Assembly: GCA_035650255.1 (NCBI GenBank)
Contig: DASRIA010000017.1
Coordinates: 77,326-141,325 of the forward strand
Reading direction: 5' to 3'
Length of the DNA: 64,000 nucleotides
Source: DASRIA01 sp035650255
GTDB lineage: Bacteria; Actinomycetota; Thermoleophilia; Solirubrobacterales; JBBDJG01
The position numbers and the translations under genes were made by a program. A model generated the notes under the pieces. The model did not search any database and was not told the DNA's origin. It saw nothing but the letters and a program-made list of their open reading frames with translations. Shown here one piece after another: positions 1 through 7,370 of this stretch (the first letter of the stretch is position 1; each line of letters opens with the position of its first letter).

Positions 1-1854
1 GGCGCCGCGCGGCGCGACGAGCGCGCGCGTCTGCTCACCGCGCGGCTGTGCGAGCAGCCGCCTCTGCGCCTGCCGCGCGACGGGCGGCCGACGCGCCACT
101 CCAACCCCCGCTCCGAGACACAGCTCCACGCGCCGGGATGGGTCAGCAACATGGGCCGCCGGGACAGCGCGATGCACCTGTCCGTGGACCCGAAGGTGGC
201 GCGCGCCCTGTATTACGCCTGGCGGGCGCGCGCGCAGCTGGGGCTGTCGGACGAGCTGGTCGCGCGGATGGTGAGGGCGGTCCGGAGCGTCGCGGCGTCG
301 CCGTTCTTCCGCTATCCGAACGTGCGCCTCAACCAGATCAACTTCTCGGCCGAGCTGCACGCCTGCGCGGTCAGCATGACCGGGGACCCGACGCTGCTGC
401 GCCGCGACTACCGGCAGCAGCTGGTGCGCTTCCTGCGCGGAGCGAAGCGCTCCGTGCGCCCTTGGCGGATCCCGAACCTGGGCCCGAGCTACAGCTTCCA
501 CCGCAACCCCTTCCAGCGCGCGGGCGCAAACCAGAACATCGAGTCGACGGAGTACGCGAACATCGTGCTCGACGCGATCTACTACTACGAGCAGGCGCGG
601 CGCGAGGGGATGACTCCCCTTTCGGAGGGACACGCTCGCACCCTGCGTGCGTTCGTCGCGCGGGCGCTGCCCGCGTACTGGACGCACAGCGGCTACGTCA
701 ACTGGGACACGGGCCTGTACCTCTACCGGTGGCACCTCTCACGCTACTGGGCGTGGTGCTGCCAGGGGCTGCTGGCGATCGCGACGTCGCAGAACTTCGT
801 CGACGCCGACCAGCGCAAGTGGGCGAAGCACATCTTCGACCGCTCCCTGGCGCTGTACGAGCGCTACACCGAGCGCTGGGACGACGACCGCCGCGAGCCG
901 GGCTCCAGCCTCTATGGCGTCACCACCAAGTTCAGCGAGGGCCTGCACTTCGAGCTGGCGCGGTTCCAGGCGCTGGCGGCCGAGGCGGTGCTCCGCGGGC
1001 TCGGCGACAAGCCCGCCGAGGAGCCGCCCCCGCTGTACGCGTTCGACCCCTCGATCGGACGCCTGACGATCACGACGCCCACCTACAACACTGCGCTCGT
1101 CGCTGTCAGCAACGGCGCCTTCCCGTACGGCGGCATCGACATGGCCCGCTGGTTCGACTCGAGCCAGCGCGTGATCTCCCACATCGGCGGCCGGGCGCCC
1201 GCGGGGTTCGGGATCGTGGTCCGGGCGCCCAACGGGGGCATCGTCTCGGCATCACAGCGCCCGCGCTCCGTCCGCCGGCCGGGCCGGCGCCCGATCATCC
1301 TCACGCAGTCGCCCCGGGGCGCGATCCGGACGGGCGCGCGGTATCCGCGCTCCCCCTATGCGGGGCGCTTCGACGTGATCGAGGCGAGCGGCTTCGCGGA
1401 GCGGGCCGGGGTCCGCTTCCGCTCCCTGTACCGCTTTGCCACCGACCACATCCACGTGTCATGGCAGGTCACACGCGCACGCTCCGACTCTCTGTCCGCG
1501 GAGGCCCTCTTCCCGAGCTGGGAGGAGCAGGCGCAGGTCAGCGCCGTCCTCGCCGATCGCACCGTACAGCTCGTGCGCGTCCCCGGCGGCAGCACCCAGG
1601 TCGACCTCGCGGCGGTGCGCTACTTCTTCATCGACGGCGGCGAGGGCGGGTACGTGGTGCTCCCGAGGGGCTTTCCGCCCGGCTCGGTCGCGCGGCTGCT
1701 GTTCCCGTCCCCGCAGAGCTCGAATCCCCGGCCGGGGCCGAGCCTGTCGCTGCGGATCGCGCCGGCGAGCCGCTGGCACGATCTCCTGCTGCGGGTCGCG
1801 ATGGCTCCGGCGCGTACCGCCGCAGAGGCGGCTGCCGCAGCGGCGCGGATCTGA
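1..1854 (+). CDS. Hypothetical protein, toroid plus beta-sandwich-like, 5' end cut by window
   Basis: The reading frame is open from base 1 with no stop, so the gene very probably starts upstream of the window; the first internal ATG is at 151. The visible protein has an N-terminal helical half rich in aromatic residues (WRARAQLGL, YYYEQARREG, YWTHSGYVNWDTGLYLYRWH) and a C-terminal beta-rich half beginning near residue 300 of the ATG-started form. That architecture resembles alpha/alpha-toroid polysaccharide lyases or epimerases, but no catalytic motif was recognised, so no function is assigned. It ends with an Ala-rich tail and TGA at 1852-1854. The next gene is convergent, ten bases away. 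Confidence 0.7.
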   Translation, partial: GAARRDERARLLTARLCEQPPLRLPRDGRPTRHSNPRSETQLHAPGWVSNMGRRDSAMHLSVDPKVARALYYAWRARAQLGLSDELVARMVRAVRSVAASPFFRYPNVRLNQINFSAELHACAVSMTGDPTLLRRDYRQQLVRFLRGAKRSVRPWRIPNLGPSYSFHRNPFQRAGANQNIESTEYANIVLDAIYYYEQARREGMTPLSEGHARTLRAFVARALPAYWTHSGYVNWDTGLYLYRWHLSRYWAWCCQGLLAIATSQNFVDADQRKWAKHIFDRSLALYERYTERWDDDRREPGSSLYGVTTKFSEGLHFELARFQALAAEAVLRGLGDKPAEEPPPLYAFDPSIGRLTITTPTYNTALVAVSNGAFPYGGIDMARWFDSSQRVISHIGGRAPAGFGIVVRAPNGGIVSASQRPRSVRRPGRRPIILTQSPRGAIRTGARYPRSPYAGRFDVIEASGFAERAGVRFRSLYRFATDHIHVSWQVTRARSDSLSAEALFPSWEEQAQVSAVLADRTVQLVRVPGGSTQVDLAAVRYFFIDGGEGGYVVLPRGFPPGSVARLLFPSPQSSNPRPGPSLSLRIAPASRWHDLLLRVAMAPARTAAEAAAAAARI

Positions 1855-1864
1855 GGTTGGGGGC

Positions 1865-2224
1865 TCACTTCGACTCCCACAGCGCCAGCTGGCCGCCGGC
1901 CGGCTCCGTCACGACGCTGCGCCGCCCGGCCGGGCCCTCGCGCGGCTCCAGCAGCACGGCGGCGCCCAGTTCCCGCGCCCGGTCCGTGGCCTCCTGGATG
2001 TCCCGCACCTCGACGTAGGGCAGCCACGCAGAGGGACGCGCCCCGCACTCCACGATGCCCCCGCCCACGCCGTTGCCCAGGTCCATCGTCAGGTAGGAGC
2101 CGAAGTCGAAGACCACCTCGTCGAACCGGGCCCCGAGCAGGGCGGCGTAGAAGGCACGCGCCCGCGGAAGATCGCCTGTGTGCAGCTCCAGATGGACGAC
2201 GCGTCCGCCCTTGCTTCGCTTCAT
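1865..2224 (-). CDS. VOC superfamily (glyoxalase-like) protein
   Basis: This 119-residue protein has two betaalphabetabetabeta halves typical of the vicinal oxygen chelate fold: HLELHTGDLPRARAFYAALLG near the start and WLPYVEVRDIQEATDRARELGA near residue 67, ending GGQLALWESK. The length matches one VOC domain pair. The start ATG at 2224 gives MKRSKGGRVVHLEL; the same frame stays open further upstream, but that part overlaps the sigma-factor gene and looks like shadow. Substrate is unknown. It is divergent from the sigma-factor gene, with 48 bases between starts, so they share a promoter region. Confidence 0.85.
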   Translation of the reverse strand: MKRSKGGRVVHLELHTGDLPRARAFYAALLGARFDEVVFDFGSYLTMDLGNGVGGGIVECGARPSAWLPYVEVRDIQEATDRARELGAAVLLEPREGPAGRRSVVTEPAGGQLALWESK

Positions 2225-2272
2225 TGCTGACCTTTGGACCGGCGGCCGCGCCCAAAGTAATCTCAGGCGGTC

Positions 2273-3349
2273 ATGCCGCTGTCGCAGGGCGCCCTGCTCC
2301 AAGCCGCCCGCTCGGGCGATGAACACGCCTTCCGGCGCCTGGTGGAGCCGCACCGGCGGGAGCTGCATGCCCACTGCTACCGCATGCTCGGTTCGGTGCA
2401 GGACGCCGAGGACGCGTTGCAGGATGCGCTGCTGCGGGCCTGGCGCGCGCTGCCCGGCTTCCAGGAGCGCAGCTCCCTGCGCTCCTGGCTCTACAAGATC
2501 GCCACCAACACCTCCCTGGATGCGATCGCGCGGCGCCCGCAGCGCGTGCTGCCGATCGACTACGGGCCGCCGTCCGACCCCCACGACGGCGTCGGCGCGC
2601 CGCTCGTGGAGTCGGTGTGGATCGAGCCGTACCCGGACGAGACCTTCGACATCGGGGACCGGATGCTCGGGCCGGAGGCTCGCTACGAGCAGCGCGAGAG
2701 CGTCGAGCTGGCGTTCATCGCGGCGCTGCAGCATCTCCCGGCCGCCCAGCGCGCCGTGCTGATCCTGCGCGAGGTGCTGGGCTTCTCGGCCAAGGAGGTG
2801 GCGGAGCAGCTGGACACGACCGTCCAATCCGTCAACAGCTCGCTCCAGCGGGCCCGCAAGGCAGCGGACGAGAAGCTCCCCGACCAGAGCCAGCAGGCCA
2901 CGCTGCGGGCGCTCGGCGACGAGCAGATGAGCGAGCTGGTCGAGACCTACATGCGCGCCTGGGAGGCGGGCGACGCGGACACGATCGTCGCGATGCTGAC
3001 CGAGGACGCGACGCTCGCGATGCCGCCGATGCCGACCTGGTTCCAGGGCCGCGCCGGCGTCGCCGGCTTCCTCACCGAGCTGGCCTTCGCCGGTCAGGAA
3101 CGCCGCCGTCAGCTGGTGTCGTTCGCGGGCGAGGAGCGCAGGATGCGGCTGGTCCCGACGCGCGCCAACGGGCAGCCCGCGTTCGGGGCCTACTACTGGA
3201 ACGACGAAGCCGGGGCCTACATCCCGCGGGCGCTCCAGGTGCTGACCTTCCGGGAGGGGCGGATCGCGGACATCACCGGGTTCGCGGACCCCGCGATGAT
3301 GGCGCCGTTCGGCCTGCCGGAGCGGCTCGAGGCGGCGCCCGCGCGATGA
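2273..3349 (+). CDS. ECF sigma factor with C-terminal SnoaL-like domain (SigG/TIGR02960 type)
   Basis: The 358-residue protein starts with a sigma-70 region 2 (residues about 15-90, with DAEDALQDALLRAWRALPGF and SLRSWLYKIATNTSLD). Region 4 lies near 150-200 (LPAAQRAVLILREVLGFSAKEVAEQLDTT). From about residue 215 it carries an NTF2/SnoaL-like domain (YMRAWEAGDADTIVAMLTEDATLAMPP). This domain order is the SigG-like ECF group, in which the C-terminal domain modulates sigma activity in place of a classical anti-sigma factor. No anti-sigma gene is adjacent. Regulon and ligand are unknown. The divergent VOC gene could be a target; that is inference from position only. Confidence 0.9.
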   Translation: MPLSQGALLQAARSGDEHAFRRLVEPHRRELHAHCYRMLGSVQDAEDALQDALLRAWRALPGFQERSSLRSWLYKIATNTSLDAIARRPQRVLPIDYGPPSDPHDGVGAPLVESVWIEPYPDETFDIGDRMLGPEARYEQRESVELAFIAALQHLPAAQRAVLILREVLGFSAKEVAEQLDTTVQSVNSSLQRARKAADEKLPDQSQQATLRALGDEQMSELVETYMRAWEAGDADTIVAMLTEDATLAMPPMPTWFQGRAGVAGFLTELAFAGQERRRQLVSFAGEERRMRLVPTRANGQPAFGAYYWNDEAGAYIPRALQVLTFREGRIADITGFADPAMMAPFGLPERLEAAPAR

Positions 3350-3379
3350 GTTCGCGGGTGGGCGGCGGTCGTATGTGAC

Positions 3380-3505
3380 ATGAGCGTGATCGCACACATC
3401 TCCGGCGTGCCCGTGGAGGAGCTGCTGCCCCTGGCCTACGGCGCGGGGGCCATGTGGACGGCCGCGTGGGCGCTGGCCGCGCGCCGGAGGAGGCGCAGGC
3501 GTTAG
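3380..3505 (+). CDS. Small membrane-like protein, 41 aa
   Basis: A short frame begins at ATG 3380, 30 bases after the sigma-factor stop, and ends with TAG at 3503-3505. The product starts MSVIAHISGVPVEELLPLAY, continues with a short hydrophobic stretch (GAGAMWTAAWALAA) and ends in a run of six arginines. That pattern (acidic/hydrophobic N-terminus, one weak membrane segment, basic cytoplasmic tail) is plausible for a small single-pass protein. It could be co-transcribed with the sigma factor. No family is assigned and the frame could be fortuitous. Confidence 0.5.
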   Translation: MSVIAHISGVPVEELLPLAYGAGAMWTAAWALAARRRRRRR

Positions 3506-3518
3506 GGCTTCGGCGCCC

Positions 3519-3760
3519 ACGAAAGAGGGGCCCTTGCGGCCCCTTTTCGAATCTGAGTCTCTGTCTTGTATCTAGTGGCGGTAACCCATTGTGTCCCCCG
3601 TGTGGTCGTTGATTACGACCACCAGACGGGGGAGGCCCGGGTTTTCTTCCCTACGACTCGAAAAAAACCAGGTCGGTACGCAGACGCCGCCTCCAGAGCC
3701 GAATCGGGCCTACGGTGGTGCATAGGGGCCGCTATGCGACCCCTATCGACCGCGGTGGCC
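3519..3760 (+). repeat. Dispersed structured repeat, copy 1 (about 240 bp)
   Basis: This interval is nearly identical to the reverse complement of 14522-14749. The first 135 bases (3519-3654) differ by a single one-base indel; the rest (3655-3760) is similar with indels and substitutions. It contains a terminator-like hairpin (3527-3543 followed by TTTT) and a long hairpin at 3595-3632 (CCCCCGT/ACGGGGG outside, TGGTCGT/ACGACCA inside, loop TGATT). A third possible stem is ATAGGGG/CCCCTAT near 3722-3746. It fills the gap between the 3' ends of two convergent genes, as copy 2 also does. Confidence 0.85.
3527..3547. terminator. Bidirectional terminator-like hairpin inside repeat copy 1
   Basis: GGGGCC-CTTGC-GGCCCC followed by TTTT is a classical intrinsic terminator shape for rightward transcription from the sigma-factor side. 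On the other strand the stem is followed by TCTTTC, so it could also stop the convergent GNAT transcript. Confidence 0.6.
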
Positions 3761-3778
3761 GGAAACGGCCGCGCTGCG

Positions 3779-4282
3779 TCAGCGCAGCTCGCCGGCCAGC
3801 AGGTCCATCACCAGCACGTCCCGCCATTCGCCTGAGATCCGCTCGGCCTGCCGCATCACCCCGACGGGCCGGAAGCCGACCCGCTCGTAGCAGCGGATCG
3901 CGCGCGAATTGCCGGCTGCCGGGCCGATCAGCGCGCGGTGATGCCCGCGCTCGTCGAACAGGTGCCGCAGGGCGGTGCGGAGGGCGTCGGCGCCGAGGCC
4001 CCGCCCCTGCAGGGATGCGGCGATGAAGATGTCGAGCTCGACGGATCGGTAGTCCGGATCGGGCTCCTCGGTGGCAAGCACCAGCCCCGCGGGCTCCCCG
4101 TCCACCTCCACCACCCAGCCGCTGGCCCGGGGCGCGCTGACCTCCATCCGGATGTCGCCCTCGTCGTTGTCGCCCCACCAATGCGAGACCGCGGGATCGG
4201 CGGCGAGCGCGGCGAGTGCCGCGATGTCGGAGTCCGACACCGGGCGCAGCCGGACCCGGCCACCCTGCAACTCGACCGCCAT
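3779..4282 (-). CDS. GNAT acetyltransferase, AAC(6')-like
   Basis: The 167-residue protein has the GNAT fold. RLRPVSDSDIAALAAL near the start resembles the RimJ/AAC(6') N-terminus, LDIFIAASLQGRGLGADAL carries the acetyl-CoA-binding Q/RxxGxG motif A near residue 95, and IRCYERVGFRPVGVMR is the C-terminal motif B. Overall it resembles aminoglycoside 6'-N-acetyltransferase-type proteins, but such labels are often over-assigned and the natural substrate cannot be read from sequence. It is a single-domain protein of normal family length. Its 3' end abuts repeat copy 1. The start at 4282 is ATG. Confidence 0.85.
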   Translation of the reverse strand: MAVELQGGRVRLRPVSDSDIAALAALAADPAVSHWWGDNDEGDIRMEVSAPRASGWVVEVDGEPAGLVLATEEPDPDYRSVELDIFIAASLQGRGLGADALRTALRHLFDERGHHRALIGPAAGNSRAIRCYERVGFRPVGVMRQAERISGEWRDVLVMDLLAGELR

Positions 4283-4352
4283 GCTCGATTACGTTACGAC
4301 GACCTGCCGGCGATTTGACGTGCCGGATCCCAGCGACCCCCGGAGGAATTGC

Positions 4353-5699
4353 ATGGCAACCGACTACGACGTGATCCTGATCGGCGGCGGGGCCCCATCC
4401 GAGCACTGCGCCAACGAGCTCGCCGAAGGGGGCCGGCGCGTCGCGATCGTGGAACGCGAGCTGGTCGGGGGCGAGTGCTCCTACTGGGCCTGCATGCCGT
4501 CGAAGACGCTGTTGCGCCCGGGGGAGGTGCTGGCAGACGCCCGTCGCGTACCCGGCGTCCGCGCGGCAGTGACGGGGGAGCTGGACACGGCCGAGGTGCT
4601 GGAGTGGCGCGACTACATGGTGTCGAGCTACGACGACGCGGGCCAGCTGAAGTGGACGAAGGAGGCCGGCATCGACGTGATCAAGGGCACGGGCCGCATC
4701 GCCGGCACGGGCCGGGTCGCCGTCGGGGACGACACCTATTCGACCGAGCACATCGTGGTCGCGACCGGCTCGGAGCCGGTGATCCCGCCGATCGACGGCC
4801 TGCAGGAGCTGGAGGGCCTGTGGACCAACCGCGAGGCCACCGGGATGGAGTCCGTGCCCGCGCGGCTGGTGGTGCTGGGCGGCGGTCCCGTGGGAGTCGA
4901 GATGTCGCAGGTCGTCGCGCGCCTGGGTGGCTCGGTGGCGCTCGTCGAGACCAGCGACCATGTGCTGAACAAGGAGCCGAAGGCGGTGGGCGACGTCCTG
5001 CGCAAGGCGCTGGAGGAGGACGGCATCGAGGTCCATTGCGGCGCGAGGGCCACGGCCGCCCGCGCGCACGGCGATGGTTACGAGGTCGAGCTGGAGGGCG
5101 GCGCCGTCCTGCGCGGCGACAAGCTCCTGGTGGCGACCGGGCGCAAGCCGCGGGGCGACGGCGTGGGCCTGGAGACCCTCGGCATCGAGACGGAGCAAGG
5201 CGCGGTCAAGGTCGACGACCGCATGTCGGCGGGCGACAACGTATGGGCGATCGGCGACGTGACGAACATCTGGCCGCTCACGCACGTGGGCAAGTACCAG
5301 GGACGCATCGCGGCCGCCAACATCCTCGGGCGCACCGCGCGTGCCAACTACGAGGCCGTCCCGCGCGTGGTGTTCACCGATCCGCAGGCGGCGTCGGTGG
5401 GGGAGCCGGAAGGGGAGCACAGCGTGACCGTGCCGGTCGGCAGTCTTCCGCGCATGTCGACCTACTATCGCGACTACGACGGCGGCGGGTTCCTGACGCT
5501 GGTCACCGACGGGGAGCGCATCATCGGCGCCTACGCCGTCGGCCCGGAGGCGGGCGAGTGGCTCGGGCAGGCGACGCTGGCGATCCGCGCGCGCGTGCCG
5601 CTCGACGTCTTCAAGGACACGATCCAGCCGTTCCCGACCTTCTCGGAGATCTACCTGAACGCGATGCAGCAGCTCACGCAGACCCCGACGGCCGCCTGA
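4353..5699 (+). CDS. Dihydrolipoamide dehydrogenase/mercuric reductase-like flavoprotein
   Basis: The 448-residue class I pyridine nucleotide-disulfide oxidoreductase starts at ATG 4353 behind a strong GGAGGA site. It shows the FAD GxGxxx-type motif (DVILIGGGAPSEHCANEL), the redox pair CSYWAC with PSKTLL, the NAD(P)H site VVLGGGPVGVEMSQVVARLGG near residue 175, and the second FAD motif VWAIGDVTNIWPLTHVGKYQG near 295. The C-terminal end reads FPTFSEIYLNAM where lipoamide dehydrogenases carry HxHPTxSE, so the catalytic histidine is replaced. It may therefore use another acceptor, such as a quinone or metal. The frame stays open upstream of 4353, but the ribosome site fixes this start. Confidence 0.9.
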   Translation: MATDYDVILIGGGAPSEHCANELAEGGRRVAIVERELVGGECSYWACMPSKTLLRPGEVLADARRVPGVRAAVTGELDTAEVLEWRDYMVSSYDDAGQLKWTKEAGIDVIKGTGRIAGTGRVAVGDDTYSTEHIVVATGSEPVIPPIDGLQELEGLWTNREATGMESVPARLVVLGGGPVGVEMSQVVARLGGSVALVETSDHVLNKEPKAVGDVLRKALEEDGIEVHCGARATAARAHGDGYEVELEGGAVLRGDKLLVATGRKPRGDGVGLETLGIETEQGAVKVDDRMSAGDNVWAIGDVTNIWPLTHVGKYQGRIAAANILGRTARANYEAVPRVVFTDPQAASVGEPEGEHSVTVPVGSLPRMSTYYRDYDGGGFLTLVTDGERIIGAYAVGPEAGEWLGQATLAIRARVPLDVFKDTIQPFPTFSEIYLNAMQQLTQTPTAA

Positions 5700-5706
5700 C
5701 CCACCG

Positions 5707-6378
5707 ATGCGCGCGTCCGTCCTGTTGCTCCTGGCGCTGCTCGCGATCGGCCTCGCCGCCTGCGACGAAGGATCGCGCAAGGCCGCCACGCCGGCGGCGG
5801 TTGCTCCCGGGGAGCCGGACGAGTCTCCCGAAAGCATGCTCGCGGAGGCGATCGAGTGGCGGCGTTCGACCGCGGTCGGCCGGACCAACCGCGGCCGGCT
5901 CCTGAACGGAGTCCAGCTGCCCTCCGAGGGCGAGCACTTCTTCACCTGGGATCCGATCCACGACCGCACGCCCAACCGTCCCTGGCGCAGGCACGCGACC
6001 GACCGGATGATCCGCGTGCTGCTCGGCGTGCTGGCCGAGTTCCGCGCGGCCAACCCGGGCGCGCCGCGGATCGGCATCGGCGATCTCTCGCGCCCGCAGG
6101 GCGGGAACTTCGGCGAGCGGTATGGGCCGCCGGGGCACGCCTCGCACCAGAACGGCCTCGACGCGGACGTCTATTACCCGCGCCGCGACCGGCAGGAGCG
6201 CGGCCCGGCGAACGTCGGCCAGGTGGACCGGGCGCTGGCGCAGGACCTGGTCGACCGGTTCGTGCGCTCCGGCGCCAGGTTCGTGTTCGTGGGCCTGCGG
6301 GTGGGGCTGCGCGGGCCCCGGCGCGTCGTGCAGGCGATCCCGCTGCACGACAACCACCTGCACGTGCGGATCCGCTAG
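5707..6378 (+). CDS. Lipoprotein penicillin-insensitive murein endopeptidase (M74/MepA-like)
   Basis: The 223-residue protein begins with a lipoprotein signal peptide ending in LAAC (Cys near residue 20). The catalytic core has the M74/LAS zinc signature: GDLSRPQGGNFGERYGPPGHASHQNGLDADVYYPR around residues 125-165 and HDNHLHVRIR at the C-terminus, giving His, Asp and His ligands. Such enzymes cut cross-links in peptidoglycan; here it is probably tethered to the outer face of the membrane. It starts seven bases after the flavoprotein stop, so the two are probably co-transcribed. Substrate preference for the local crosslink type is unknown. Confidence 0.88.
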   Translation: MRASVLLLLALLAIGLAACDEGSRKAATPAAVAPGEPDESPESMLAEAIEWRRSTAVGRTNRGRLLNGVQLPSEGEHFFTWDPIHDRTPNRPWRRHATDRMIRVLLGVLAEFRAANPGAPRIGIGDLSRPQGGNFGERYGPPGHASHQNGLDADVYYPRRDRQERGPANVGQVDRALAQDLVDRFVRSGARFVFVGLRVGLRGPRRVVQAIPLHDNHLHVRIR

Positions 6379-6406
6379 GCGAGCGGCGACCTCGCGCAAC
6401 CGCAAC

Positions 6407-6431
6407 CCGCTCGCGCCTCGAGCGCGAGCGG
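6407..6431. terminator. Bidirectional terminator hairpin
   Basis: CCGCTCGCGC-CTCGA-GCGCGAGCGG is a perfect ten-base-pair stem exactly between the convergent endopeptidase and msrB genes. Rightward it is followed by CTATTTCTCC, a weak T-rich tail. Confidence 0.6.
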
Positions 6432-6842
6432 CTATTTCTCCATCGACTCCATATCGAGAGATACGGAGTTGATGCAGTAGCGCTGGCCGGTCGGGTTGGG
6501 CCCGTCGTCGAACACGTGCCCGAGGTGCCCGCCGCAGCGCGCGCACACGACCTCCGTGCGCGTCATGCCGTGGCTCGTGTCGGGCCGCAGCTCGACCGCT
6601 TCGGCCGTGGCGGGCTCGTAGAAGCTCGGCCAGCCGGTGCCGGAGTCGAACTTCGTGTCCGAGCTGAACAGCTCGTTGCCGCAGGCGGCACAGCGATACA
6701 TGCCGTCTTCCTTGCTGTACGTGTACTTGCCCGTGAAGGGCGGCTCCGTCCCCTGGCGGCGCAGGATCTCGAACTGCTCGGGGGTCAGCTCGCGCTGCCA
6801 CTCCTCTTCGGTCTTGGTGATCTTCGTCGTCACTGGAAGCAC
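6432..6842 (-). CDS. msrB: Peptide-methionine (R)-S-oxide reductase
   Basis: The protein has the full MsrB signature: zinc-binding CAAC and CARC pairs, the substrate stretch FDSGTGWPSFYEP, and catalytic Cys in RYCINSVSL near the C-terminus. It repairs methionine-R-sulfoxide in proteins in the cytoplasm using thioredoxin. The longest frame begins with GTG at 6842, but a GGGAGG site lies about eight bases before a second GTG at 6830 (VTTKITKTEEEW), so 6830 is the more likely start (132 residues). No MsrA domain is fused. Confidence 0.95.
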   Translation of the reverse strand: MLPVTTKITKTEEEWQRELTPEQFEILRRQGTEPPFTGKYTYSKEDGMYRCAACGNELFSSDTKFDSGTGWPSFYEPATAEAVELRPDTSHGMTRTEVVCARCGGHLGHVFDDGPNPTGQRYCINSVSLDMESMEK

Positions 6843-6871
6843 CTCCCGTAAGGGTTCGGTTCCCGACGGTA

Positions 6872-7363
6872 TCAGCCGAGCTGCACGAGCTCGAACTCGA
6901 TCGCGTCACCGTCGATCCGGGCGACTCCCATCGAGTGGTGGGGGGCGCGGCGGCGCTCGGTCGGGCTGCCCGGGTTGAAGATCTGGAAGCCGCCGTCGCG
7001 CTCGTGCAGCGGAATGTGCGAGTGACCGAAGACCACGGCGTCGGCGTCCGGAAAGTGCCGTCGCATCCGCGCCAGGCGGCCGGCCGCCGGCCCCGCGTCG
7101 TGGATCATCGCCAGGCGAACCCCCTCCAGCTCCAGCTCGGTCTCGGCGGGGAGCCGGTCGCGCAGCTCCCAGCCGTCCATGTTGCCCGTGATCGCGCGCA
7201 CCGGCGGGCCGACGGCCTCGAGCTCTGCCAGCGCCTCGAGGCTCATGATGTCGCCCGCGTGCACGACCAGGTCCGCGCCGCGGATCAGCTCGACGCAGCG
7301 CTCCGGCAGCCGGCGCCGCCCGCCCGCCGCCATGTGCGTGTCGGAGATCACGGCGACCAGCAT
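6872..7363 (-). CDS. Metallophosphoesterase, YfcE/MJ0936 type
   Basis: The 163-residue protein carries the calcineurin-like metal-binding blocks in order: AVISDTHM at the N-terminus, LVVHAGDI near residue 33, ITGNMDGW near 57, and VVFGHSHIPLH near 108, with a final IFNPGSPTERR. Length and motifs match the small YfcE/MJ0936 phosphodiesterases, which hydrolyse phosphodiesters with two divalent metals. The physiological substrate is unknown. It sits eight bases downstream of the histidine kinase gene on the same strand and may belong to that transcript. Confidence 0.9.
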   Translation of the reverse strand: MLVAVISDTHMAAGGRRRLPERCVELIRGADLVVHAGDIMSLEALAELEAVGPPVRAITGNMDGWELRDRLPAETELELEGVRLAMIHDAGPAAGRLARMRRHFPDADAVVFGHSHIPLHERDGGFQIFNPGSPTERRRAPHHSMGVARIDGDAIEFELVQLG

Positions 7364-7370
7364 GGACGGC

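Noticed and set aside
1865..3520. Long minus-strand frame of 551 codons
   Set aside because: Only its 3' third is the VOC gene; the rest is antisense to a clear sigma-factor gene and has no recognisable domain.
3546..3555. TTCGAATC resembling a tRNA T-loop
   Set aside because: No acceptor or anticodon stem can be built around it; it belongs to the dispersed repeat. No tRNA was recognised anywhere in the window, though I could not run a covariance search.
3566..3835. Short frame in repeat copy 1 encoding a peptide (VTHCVPRVVVDYDHQTGEA) also encoded in copy 2
   Set aside because: The two copies are identical in DNA here, so peptide identity carries no coding signal. The frame continues differently beyond the conserved core, and the DNA forms a long hairpin.
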